From: a bacterium
GTDB taxonomy: Bacteria > Myxococcota_A > Bradymonadia > UBA7976 > UBA1532
Assembly (NCBI GenBank): GCA_030427205.1
Contig: JAUHXC010000030.1
Span: 55,334-119,333 of the forward strand
DNA length: 64,000 nt
Direction of reading: 5' to 3'
A program made the position numbers and the translations under genes. A model generated the notes under the pieces. The model saw only the letters and a program-made list of their open reading frames with translations, was not told where the DNA came from and did not search any database. Below are positions 35,383 through 43,305 of this stretch, piece by piece. Numbering within the stretch: position 1 is the stretch's first letter; the number at the start of each line of letters is the position of its first letter.

Positions 35383-36903
35383 TCAGCTCCGCTCGAAGAA
35401 CGCGAGGTTGCACTGGTCGATCCGCAAGACCGCCAGCTCGTCGGGGTCGAGGCGGACGCCGTAGTGCTCGTCGTCGTCGGTCAGGCGCCGGTCTTCGGGG
35501 GTCAGCGAGAGCTTGTCGACATAGTCGACGCCCGCCACGCTCTCGATGAGCGCGATGACCTCGGTGTAGTGCAGGTCGGCGCCGATGGCCCGGGTGTCTT
35601 CGTCGTGGCCCGGCGCGGCGAAGTGCTGGACGAGCGTATCGATCAGCCGCGGGCGCACCAGATCGGGGTCGGTGCCATCGGTGAGGTAGATCTCGGCGTC
35701 GATCATCACGTCGACCCAGCGCGGGCCGACGACGTGGTGCCGGGTGCCGAGGGCCCGTCGCTCGTCGAGGAAGCTCCAGATGCCGTCGAGCAGTTGGTCG
35801 CCGCGGTGCTGGTTCCACGCCCAGGGGTACTCGACGCGCTGAACGTGCCAGCAGACGTCGACCTCGGCGCCCGGTTCGGCGTCCGGCGCGCTGAGCTGCA
35901 GCTGCCAGTCCCGCCGGATGGCGTTGACCGAGCCGTCGCGCTTGGGGCCGGCGAACCACAGGCTGACGACGCCCTCGCCGGTCGCCTCGGCGACCATGCC
36001 CGCGCTGAAGTTCCGGGCCCTCAGCAGCAGCGGGGTGTCCGTGGTGCTCGTCACGGTCACCATCACGTCGCAGGCGCGGCGCATGGGCACGTAGCGGCAG
36101 CCGAGCAGGGTGCCGTCGCCGCCGGTGAGCCGCCGATTGCCTCCGCTGGGCGTCCCGGAGTTCATGCCGGCGACGGCGTTGGCCTGATCCATCTCGATGA
36201 CGAACTCACCGGTCTGGGCGAGCTGGGTCGCGCTGGTCTCGAGCTCGCCCCGCTCATTGGCGGCGAAGTCGCCTTCGTAGAGCACCGCGCCGGTGTGGGC
36301 CGCGGTGACCTGTACGGGCCCGCCAGCCGGGAACGTGGCCCACAGCTTGCCCGGGACGTTCTCCATCACGAAGAGCTTGGGCCGCGCGGTCGACAGCGTG
36401 CCCTCGAACGACCAGCACAGCCGCTGCGGCACGACGACCACGCTGATGTGCGCGTCGCGACGGGCGAAGCGGTCGTCGGCCTCCAGATCGCAGCGGGGCA
36501 GCACGACGGCGTGGGCCACGTGACGCTCGAGGCCGATGGCCTTCGCCGCGGCGCTCAGCGGCCAGTCGTGCTTGATCCGGTCGATATAGTCCCGCGGGGT
36601 CACCGCCCGGTATGGCCGGCGCAGCCCGCGGATCGCGCCGCGGATGGCCGCTTCGAGCGCCTCGCCGCTGAGGTCGGCCCGCGGATCGGCCCCCTCGATG
36701 AGCCCCAGGAGCGCCCGCCGGCTGCGGTCGTCGATGCGCGTGCTGCGGTAGAGCACCGTCTCGGTGAGCCACGCCGCCAGCTCGAGCAGCGCGATGCCCG
36801 GATCGGCCGGGTTGTGGTCGGTCCACTCCGGCGCCAGCGCCGGGATGCGGGCCAGGGCCTCGTCGAGCAGGTCGGGATAGCGCAACTGCTTGCTGTCGCT
36901 CAT
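35383..36903 (-). CDS. Baseplate wedge protein, gpJ-like (Afp12-like)
   Basis: 506 residues. The hallmark opening EWTDHNPADPGIALLELAAWLTE is the conserved N-terminal box of eCIS baseplate J proteins, followed by RRALLGLIEG and RAVTPRDYIDRIK, the entry to the J domain. The C-terminal third has LTDGTDPDLVRPRLIDTL and IALIESVAGVDYVDKL, again classic for the family. With the larger J-like protein encoded just before it (ATGA overlap) it would form the wedge heterodimers that control sheath contraction. Confidence 0.92.
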   Translation of the reverse strand: MSDSKQLRYPDLLDEALARIPALAPEWTDHNPADPGIALLELAAWLTETVLYRSTRIDDRSRRALLGLIEGADPRADLSGEALEAAIRGAIRGLRRPYRAVTPRDYIDRIKHDWPLSAAAKAIGLERHVAHAVVLPRCDLEADDRFARRDAHISVVVVPQRLCWSFEGTLSTARPKLFVMENVPGKLWATFPAGGPVQVTAAHTGAVLYEGDFAANERGELETSATQLAQTGEFVIEMDQANAVAGMNSGTPSGGNRRLTGGDGTLLGCRYVPMRRACDVMVTVTSTTDTPLLLRARNFSAGMVAEATGEGVVSLWFAGPKRDGSVNAIRRDWQLQLSAPDAEPGAEVDVCWHVQRVEYPWAWNQHRGDQLLDGIWSFLDERRALGTRHHVVGPRWVDVMIDAEIYLTDGTDPDLVRPRLIDTLVQHFAAPGHDEDTRAIGADLHYTEVIALIESVAGVDYVDKLSLTPEDRRLTDDDEHYGVRLDPDELAVLRIDQCNLAFFERS

Positions 36904-39900
36904 CGGGCCTCCACCACCGTCAGCCGGTGCTCGCCGGTGGCCACCAGCGCGCTCTTCGCCTCGCGATGACTCAACTCGTCGAGGGCGATGTCACGGTCGA
37001 CGCCCACGAACTCGGGCAGCGGCAGCAGCGGTCGGCAGTCGACCGCCAGCCGCCGCACGAACTGCACCCCGCCGACCTCGGCGAGCACCGCCTGGATGTC
37101 GGAGTCCCGCGGGCGGCGGCCGAAGGGCCAGCCGTTGCCCTCGACGCCGCCGGTGAGCGGGTGCAGGTAGCGATCGAGCGCGGCGGTGGCGTCGCTGATG
37201 ACCCGCGCCGCCTCGGCTGCGCTCGCGCCGAGCTCGGCGGTGACGGTCACCGTCGCCCAGCGGGGGCCGGTGACCTTGAGATCAACCGACGCGTCGGCCC
37301 GCGCCGCCAGCGCGTGATGCACCGTATCGAGCAGCGCTTGGCTCGGGTTGGGCCGGGCCTCGGTGCCGTGGGGCACGACGACCACCTCGACCAGCCCGAT
37401 GTGGGCCGCGCTGCTGGCGACTTCGGCCCCGAGCACGCCCTGAATCCAGCCGCCGCGGCCGGTGGCCTTCTTCTCCGGGTCGAAGTTGACCGGGTTGTCG
37501 CGGGTGAAGTCGGGCTCGATGACCGCCACCCGGCACACGGTGTCGGACGCCTCGCGGGCGAGGTCGGCGAAGTCGTCGGGGGTCACCGCGCGATCGCGGT
37601 GGCGCATCGTGCGCGGCACCTCGCCGGCCACCACGTCGGGCATGTAGGCGTCCCGCCCGCCCTCGGAGGCGACGGGGTTGCTGACCGAGTCGACGAGCGG
37701 CATCGCGGTGCGCGGCTGGTTGATGGTGCCGGCCGCCCGGTTCCCTTCGGCGCCGCCGCCGGTCACATAGCTCAGGCGGATGTTGTTGTCGCCCTTGGGC
37801 GGCGGCGTGCCCCGGCGGCCGTTGCCAAAGGTGACCTCGCCGGCCTCCGGGTCGAGCGCGTAGTGCCGATCCTGCGGGCCCGACCCGTTGAAGTCGGGCA
37901 CCTGCCGCCAGCGGATCCAGGGGCCGTTGGTCTCTTCGCGCACCTCGAGGACTTCGCCCGACAGGATCGGGCTGCGCGACGTGCTGAACGCCTGGTCGAT
38001 GCCGCCGGTGCCCGAGCCGATGACCTCTTCGGAGACCGACGTGGCCGCCCGGGCATAGACCGCGTTGAGCCGGATGGCCGAGATGCGCGGCGGGTGGTGA
38101 TACGAGCCCTCGACCCAGCGGGCGCGGAACCACTGCGCGGTGGTGCCGAAGCGATCGAGCATCACCCCGTCGTGCGGCGCGATGAAGCGCAGGATGCCGG
38201 GCTTGGACAACGCCTGGGTATCGTCGTCGACCACCAGCTCGACCCAGCCCTCGGCGGTGCTCGCCTCCCAGGTCACCCGCACCGGCTCGTCGGGGTTCCA
38301 GTCGGGGTTGCGCGGCAGCAGACCGGTGACGGTATCGGCCACCGGCGGCAGCACCTCGACGTGCATCGCCATCGGCGCGTTGGCCACCGGCTCGGAGAAG
38401 CCGATCCACAGCGACTTGTCTTCGGTGTCGGCGTCGGGGAACGGGCACGGACCCACCTCGACGCCGGCGCGGACGAAGCCCGACTGCCGCCGGGCGATGC
38501 GCACGTCTTCCGGCGCGTCGAGGCTCTGGCTGCTGCGGCTCGTCAGGCGGATCGACGACAACCACGGCGGCGCGAGGGTGTCTTCGGTCATCGTCGGCGT
38601 GGCGTCGACGACCGTCAGCCGGCTCACCGCGCCGTAGTCGCCCTTGACCAACCGCACCCGCAGCCAGCGGCCCTCTCGGCCGCCGTGCTCGATGATCGGC
38701 ACCGGGCCGGGCAGGGTGAAGCGGGCGATACCGCTGCGCCGCAGCCGCAGCGACTCGTCGGTGATGCGGGTCGCGCCGGCGGGCACGTCGCCGGCCTGCG
38801 CGTCGTCGCAGGCATAACCCACGGTGTGCCAGCCGTCGGCCAGCAGCAGCTCGTAGGCGATGATCGCGCCCACCGGCGCCGCCGTCGGATGCCACTGGCT
38901 GACGGTGTAGCTCACCTCGACGGTGGCCTCCGCCGGCTGCACGAACGCCTCGCCGCCGTCGATGAGCAGCGACGCGTTGAACTCGGGGATCTTGCCGAAG
39001 GGCGCGAAGTCGGCGCTGGCGTCGACGGCGAAGAGCCCGTGCACGAGCTGCAGCGGCGCGCGGTCGGCCAGCAGCCGGACCGAGGTCATGCGCACGGTGT
39101 GCAGGTCACCGAACACCCGCTCGCCGATGACGGCTTGTTTGTGGATCTCCATCTTGATCCACACCGCCTCGACGCCGCCCACCTCGACCGGCGCCAGCGC
39201 CGCCGGCCGCAGCGTATAGGCGTGAGCGCCCGCGCTGGCCTCGGCCGCCACCCACGCCTCGCCGTCCCAGGTGTGGAACTCGACGTCGTCGCTCATCAAC
39301 GTCCACAGCGAGTTGCGCCGGCCTCGCCCGTCGATCAGGAGCAGGAGGATCTCTTCGGGCGGATCGTGGGCCAGCAGCGCGTCGCAGGCGAAGTACAGCG
39401 CGCGGTCGACCCGGGTCTGGGCGTCGAAGGCGTGCCACGGTTCGCGGGTGACGCCGGCCTCTTCGGCGACCGCGGGCAGCGCGTGCACCGTGACGTCGTC
39501 GACGCAGTCGGTGGTCGGATCGACGACCCGCACCGCGGTGACCGGCGTGCGCAGCACCGTGAGGTCGTTCTCGGTGTAGAACGACGTCGAGTCGGGTTGC
39601 GTATCATCGGCCGCCGCGGCGATCTCGGCGTTGGCCGGCACGATCGGATCGCGGCCGGCCCCATCGACCGGGCTGAAGACCAGCGGCGCCCGGGCCACGC
39701 CCGGCGGCTGCGGGCGGGTGCCGAGCAGCCGGAAGAGCTCGCCGGCCAGCTGACCGGGGGTCTCGTCGACCGCTTCGACCGCGCGGCGGGCGAGCCGCGA
39801 GAAGAGCCGGACCATCGCCCCGCCGAGGTCGAGGTCGTCCTCGGGGCTGGGCTGCCAGCCGGTGAAGGCGGACACCAGGGTCTCGGTGACTTCGACCAGC

Positions 39901-39941
39901 TCCGACTCGGAGCGGCCGTCGAACGGCGGCGCCTCAGACAT
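36900..39941 (-). CDS. Large baseplate wedge protein, gpJ-like (Afp11-like)
   Basis: 1013 residues. It starts SESELVEVTETLVSAFTGWQP, then FSRLARRAVEAVDETPGQLAG, and contains inserted beta domains between about 150 and 640. The J domain lies in the last 350 residues (MRHRDRAVTPDDFADLARE, VTVTAELGASAAEAARVIS, DIQAVLAEVGGVQFVRRL). The size agrees with the large Afp11-type wedge protein. Overlaps: 4 bases with the smaller J gene, 8 bases with the gp25-like gene upstream. Role: baseplate periphery, connecting fibres to the hub. Confidence 0.92.
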   Translation of the reverse strand: MSEAPPFDGRSESELVEVTETLVSAFTGWQPSPEDDLDLGGAMVRLFSRLARRAVEAVDETPGQLAGELFRLLGTRPQPPGVARAPLVFSPVDGAGRDPIVPANAEIAAAADDTQPDSTSFYTENDLTVLRTPVTAVRVVDPTTDCVDDVTVHALPAVAEEAGVTREPWHAFDAQTRVDRALYFACDALLAHDPPEEILLLLIDGRGRRNSLWTLMSDDVEFHTWDGEAWVAAEASAGAHAYTLRPAALAPVEVGGVEAVWIKMEIHKQAVIGERVFGDLHTVRMTSVRLLADRAPLQLVHGLFAVDASADFAPFGKIPEFNASLLIDGGEAFVQPAEATVEVSYTVSQWHPTAAPVGAIIAYELLLADGWHTVGYACDDAQAGDVPAGATRITDESLRLRRSGIARFTLPGPVPIIEHGGREGRWLRVRLVKGDYGAVSRLTVVDATPTMTEDTLAPPWLSSIRLTSRSSQSLDAPEDVRIARRQSGFVRAGVEVGPCPFPDADTEDKSLWIGFSEPVANAPMAMHVEVLPPVADTVTGLLPRNPDWNPDEPVRVTWEASTAEGWVELVVDDDTQALSKPGILRFIAPHDGVMLDRFGTTAQWFRARWVEGSYHHPPRISAIRLNAVYARAATSVSEEVIGSGTGGIDQAFSTSRSPILSGEVLEVREETNGPWIRWRQVPDFNGSGPQDRHYALDPEAGEVTFGNGRRGTPPPKGDNNIRLSYVTGGGAEGNRAAGTINQPRTAMPLVDSVSNPVASEGGRDAYMPDVVAGEVPRTMRHRDRAVTPDDFADLAREASDTVCRVAVIEPDFTRDNPVNFDPEKKATGRGGWIQGVLGAEVASSAAHIGLVEVVVVPHGTEARPNPSQALLDTVHHALAARADASVDLKVTGPRWATVTVTAELGASAAEAARVISDATAALDRYLHPLTGGVEGNGWPFGRRPRDSDIQAVLAEVGGVQFVRRLAVDCRPLLPLPEFVGVDRDIALDELSHREAKSALVATGEHRLTVVEAR

Positions 39942-40344
39942 CGGCCACCTCCGCGCCGCCGTCCACGTAGAACGGGTAGACCAGGTTGAAGCGGCTGTTG
40001 GTGCCCTTGATCTGGATGGTCAGCTCGATGAGACGCTTGCTGTTGTCGGCCTCGTCGACGCCGATGCTCAGGTCGACGAGCTCGGCGCGGTGCTCCCAGC
40101 GGGCGAGCGCGCTGCGGATGTCGCCGATGAGCTGGCCGGTGGCCTCGGTGGTGCCCGGCGCGAAGAGGCGCCCGTGCAGCCCGCAGCCGAACTCGGGGCG
40201 CATGATGCGCTCGCCGATGGCCGTCGAGAGGATCAGCCGCACCGACTGCTCGACGGCGGCCTCACCGCTGACCGGCACGATGCGCCCGTCGGCGTCGAGT
40301 GCGGTGGGGAAACCCCACCCGCGTCCGAGGAATGGTCGGTCCAT
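39934..40344 (-). CDS. gp25-like baseplate wedge protein (Afp9-like)
   Basis: 136 residues with the gp25/gpW signature: LSTAIGERIMRPEFGCGLHGRLFAP, followed by an amphipathic helix IGDIRSALARWEHRAELV. The fold is shared with lysozyme-like gp25, but in tails it is structural: it binds the sheath and starts its assembly at the baseplate. Overlaps the PAAR stop by one base (TAATGG) and the large J-like gene by 8 bases. Confidence 0.93.
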   Translation of the reverse strand: MDRPFLGRGWGFPTALDADGRIVPVSGEAAVEQSVRLILSTAIGERIMRPEFGCGLHGRLFAPGTTEATGQLIGDIRSALARWEHRAELVDLSIGVDEADNSKRLIELTIQIKGTNSRFNLVYPFYVDGGAEVADV

Positions 40345-40673
40345 TACTTGGCCTCCACCTTACTGGTGATGGGCGAGATGCTCGGGTTGCCCGGCGGCGC
40401 GCAGTCGAGCTGGGCCTGGTCGTCCTGCATCAGCGGCGGCTTGCCCTCGACGAGCACCTTCATCGCCATCGGGGTGAACGACAGCGTCGTGCACGGCTTC
40501 TGACCCTTGCTGGCGTCCATGTTGGGGCAGCCCGAGACGGTGAACGGGCCGGTGCCGAGCAGCACCGGGTTGCCCTCGACGAAGACCTTGGTCGACATCA
40601 GGTTGGGCATCGGCGCGATGGGGATGCCATGGCCGCATTGCATCGTCGCGGCGGATGTCATGAGCTTGCCCAT
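40344..40673 (-). CDS. PAAR-like spike-tip protein (Afp10-like)
   Basis: 109 residues, almost entirely short beta turns with many Pro, Gly and Met: VFVEGNPVLLGTG, VLVEGKPPLMQDD, and Cys pairs at the cone base (CGHG, GCPNMDAS, KPCTTL, DCAPP). The repeated V-x-V-EGKP motif is the PAAR/DUF4280-like signature that forms the sharpened tip on the spike. No extra toxin domain is fused. The ATG shares one base with the stop of the gpV-like gene. Confidence 0.9.
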   Translation of the reverse strand: MGKLMTSAATMQCGHGIPIAPMPNLMSTKVFVEGNPVLLGTGPFTVSGCPNMDASKGQKPCTTLSFTPMAMKVLVEGKPPLMQDDQAQLDCAPPGNPSISPITSKVEAK

Positions 40674-41386
40674 CACATCACCTTCAGGTTGCCGGCGTTG
40701 ATGTCGACCGGGTTGCCGGTGATCTTGACCGACTGGCCCTTGAGCTCGAGCGCCTGCTTCGCCGCGAGCGCGCCGGAGTCGCCGTTGAGCTTCAGCGCGC
40801 CCGACGCGGTCACCGTGAAGTTGGTGCAGTTGATGGCCACGTCGCCATCGGGCACGTCGAGGGTGATGGTCTTCTTCGAGGCGAGCTTGATGTCGCCCTC
40901 GATGGTGACCGTCAGGCTGCCGGCCTTGCTGTCGATGATGACGGTGTTCTTGGCGCTGGCGTCGGTGATGCGGATCTGCTCGGCGTCTTCGGTGTCGTCG
41001 AACTCCAGCTTGTGCCCCGCCTTGCTGACGAAGCCCTTGACCGGGTTCTTGCCGTCGTTGGCGAACGGCGGCCTGGCCTCGACCCCCGAGCCGCTCTTGC
41101 CCCAGCGGAAGCCGAGCACGACGCCGTAGTCGGCCACCCCGTGCAGGAACCCGACGATGACCAGATCGCCCACCTCGGGGAAGAGATACAGCCCGCGCTC
41201 GGCCCCGGCCATCGGCGTCATCACCGTGCACCAGTAGCCCTGGTCCGTATCGTCGCCGTAGGGCTCCATGCCGTCGACGCTGACCTGCACCATGTATGGC
41301 TTGGCCTTGTCGACGGCGACCACCTCGCCGAACGCGAGGCCCTGGCCGATCCTGTGGTCACCCAGCGGCGAGTCGTCGAGCGGCAC
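40673..41386 (-). CDS. Spike protein, baseplate assembly protein V-like (C-terminal part of an Afp8/VgrG function)
   Basis: 237 residues from a GTG at 41386, 2 bases after the stop of the gpD-like gene and with GGAGG 6 bases upstream. An OB-fold domain comes first (GEVVAVDKAKPYMVQVSV, GLYLFPEVGDLVIVGFLHG, GFRWG), then a repetitive beta-prism (DASAKNTVIIDSKAGSLTV, NCTNFTVTASGALKLNGDSG). Together with the gpD-like protein this splits the two halves of a VgrG/Afp8 spike into separate genes. PAAR would sit on its tip. Confidence 0.9.
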   Translation of the reverse strand: MPLDDSPLGDHRIGQGLAFGEVVAVDKAKPYMVQVSVDGMEPYGDDTDQGYWCTVMTPMAGAERGLYLFPEVGDLVIVGFLHGVADYGVVLGFRWGKSGSGVEARPPFANDGKNPVKGFVSKAGHKLEFDDTEDAEQIRITDASAKNTVIIDSKAGSLTVTIEGDIKLASKKTITLDVPDGDVAINCTNFTVTASGALKLNGDSGALAAKQALELKGQSVKITGNPVDINAGNLKVM

Positions 41387-41388
41387 CG

Positions 41389-42444
41389 TCAGCCTCCGTC
41401 CTGTTCGAGCGAGAGATCGGTGGTGTAGCCCTCCGAGGGCCCCCAGCGATGCACCGCCTGGGTGATGCGATAGGCGCCGTCGAAGACCCCGAAGCCCGAC
41501 AGGTCGACCCACGCCTCGGGGATGAGCGCCACGTCGCCCGGGCAGCTGACGCTGGCGGTGATGTTGGTGCGCTGGCGCTCGGCGAGCATCTGGGCGGCGA
41601 TGCCGTTGGCCTCGCTGACCGTCTCGGCCCGATCGAGCTTCGTGATGACCGTCGGCGTGCCGATGAGGCTCTCGGTGGTGCCCGCCTTGCCGATGACCTG
41701 GGTCTGGTTCTCGCGGTCGAAGCCGATGATGATGACCCCGTCGACCAGCTCGACGACGCTGTGGCTCGCGCTGAACGAGCGCACCGAGGTCGCCGACAGC
41801 GGCACCAGCGCGAAGGGGTTGAGCGGCTTGTCCGACGGCGGGCGGATGTGCAGCTGCTCGCCTTCGATGTCGAGCCGGTAGCCGATCTTGCCCAGCAGAT
41901 CCATGATCAGCTCGTAGTCCGAGCCGGTGGTCTGGCGCTTGGTGGGGATGGCCGCCGGCGGCGCGCCGAGCTTCTTGGTGGTCTTCACCTTGAGCCCGCG
42001 GTCCTTGATGATCGCCTCGGCGATCTCGAGCGGCGTCTGCCCGGTGAACGAGCGCAGATAGCGCCCCTGGCGCAAGACGTGGCGCGCGTCGTGACCGCTG
42101 AGCGAGAGCGAGGCCCCCGCCTTGGAGATGCTGGCGCTCGACCCGGTGATGACCCCGTTCATCAACGTGGCGCTGCCGTTGGCGTTGCCCATGTCGACCT
42201 GCAGGCGGTTGCCGAGCGCGAGCCGGCTGTCGCCGAGCAGCGCGTAGTCCTGCCCCGCGGTGTCCCACGCGTCGAGCTCGAGCGAGAAGCTGCCCACCGA
42301 CGTGCTGTCGAGGGTGAGCGAGACGCTGCCCATCTCGCCCTCGATGGGCGGGAAGAACGGCATCATGGGCCCGATCGACGCGCCCCACGAGAGGCCGACG
42401 CTGACCGAGGCCGCCAGATCGGCGGCGTTGGTGGCCCCGAACAC
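41389..42444 (-). CDS. Late-control D (gpD)-like hub protein
   Basis: 351 residues starting at a GTG (42444), 3 bases after the preceding stop. The late-control D fold is supported by SGHDARHVLRQGRYLRSF, PLEIAEAIIKDRGLKV, the binding-region SDYELIMDLLGKIGYRLDI and VVELVDGVIIIGFDREN, and the C-terminal LIPEAWVDLSGFGVFDGAYRI. It is the hub half corresponding to the N-terminal part of VgrG and gp27. Neighbours: LysM protein upstream, gpV-like protein downstream. Confidence 0.9.
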   Translation of the reverse strand: MFGATNAADLAASVSVGLSWGASIGPMMPFFPPIEGEMGSVSLTLDSTSVGSFSLELDAWDTAGQDYALLGDSRLALGNRLQVDMGNANGSATLMNGVITGSSASISKAGASLSLSGHDARHVLRQGRYLRSFTGQTPLEIAEAIIKDRGLKVKTTKKLGAPPAAIPTKRQTTGSDYELIMDLLGKIGYRLDIEGEQLHIRPPSDKPLNPFALVPLSATSVRSFSASHSVVELVDGVIIIGFDRENQTQVIGKAGTTESLIGTPTVITKLDRAETVSEANGIAAQMLAERQRTNITASVSCPGDVALIPEAWVDLSGFGVFDGAYRITQAVHRWGPSEGYTTDLSLEQDGG

Positions 42445-42447
42445 GGC

Positions 42448-43293
42448 TCAGCGCTCCAAGGCCGGGATGCGCAGGGTGGCCCCCGCCTCGAGGGTGCGGG
42501 CGCTCTCGAGCCCGTTGAACTGGGCGATGACCCACCACTTGCCCGGATCGCCGAAGTAGGTCGCGGCGATCTGGGGCAGCGTATCGCCGCGGCGCACGAC
42601 GTGGCTCTTCTCGACGTCGGGCGAGAAGAACTCGAAGAGGCTGTCCTCCTTGAACTCGGTGAAGCTGCACGACATCGTCGCCCGCACCGGCGTGCCGTCG
42701 GGCTTCCACAGCTTGAACGTCTGGCTGCAGCTCGTCAGCACCCCCTGCATGAGCATGTACGGGCCCCACCAGAGCTGGCAGACCGGCGGGCGGTGCAGAT
42801 CCTGGCTCGGCTGGGCGAGGCGGGCCAACTTCTGGGTGTGCTCGAGCACGTTGCTGCCGCTGGGCTGAGCGAAAGCCATCGCCATGCCGCCGCTGACCGC
42901 GTCACCGAGCATCGACATCAGCGACATGCCTTCGTCGGTGGTGTCGAACATCAGCTCCATGCTCAAGGTCGCGGGCTGGTAGCTGCCCGACGAGACCTCG
43001 AGCTCGGTCGACCAGCGCCCCGGCGAGGCGTGCTGCTTGGGCTGCCAGCTGCAGCCGCTCGACAGCGAGACCTGGCTCGGGTTGAAGAGCACCGAGAAGC
43101 CCTGGCTGAAGATCATCGGGAAGGAGCCCTCGTGGCGCACCACCATGCGCGCGACCCGGGTCGTATCGAGCCCGAGCATCGCCCCGCCGGCCGACGCGAG
43201 CGCCGAGGCCGCGCCGATGGCCGCCTGGGTGCCGGCGTAGATGGCGTCGAGGGCCGACATGCCCTGGCCGGTATAGGTCAGGTTGTTGAACAC
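42448..43293 (-). CDS. LysM-domain tail-tube/baseplate adaptor (Afp7-like)
   Basis: 281 residues, GTG start at 43293 with GGAGG 8 bases upstream. The beta-rich body includes VLFNPSQVSLSSGCSW and YQPATLSMELMFDT, the conserved box of eCIS tube-initiator proteins. A C-terminal LysM domain follows (HVVRRGDTLPQIAATYFGD, WVIAQFNGLESA, LEAGATLRIP). In Afp/PVC the family connects tube and spike inside the baseplate, and the LysM module stabilises that joint rather than binding wall. Confidence 0.9.
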   Translation of the reverse strand: MFNNLTYTGQGMSALDAIYAGTQAAIGAASALASAGGAMLGLDTTRVARMVVRHEGSFPMIFSQGFSVLFNPSQVSLSSGCSWQPKQHASPGRWSTELEVSSGSYQPATLSMELMFDTTDEGMSLMSMLGDAVSGGMAMAFAQPSGSNVLEHTQKLARLAQPSQDLHRPPVCQLWWGPYMLMQGVLTSCSQTFKLWKPDGTPVRATMSCSFTEFKEDSLFEFFSPDVEKSHVVRRGDTLPQIAATYFGDPGKWWVIAQFNGLESARTLEAGATLRIPALER

Positions 43294-43305
43294 CGTCGGA
43301 CCTCC

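Noticed and set aside
40673..42444. A type VI secretion spike (VgrG)
   Set aside because: gpD-like and gpV-like halves are separate genes and no T6SS membrane complex or ClpV is present.
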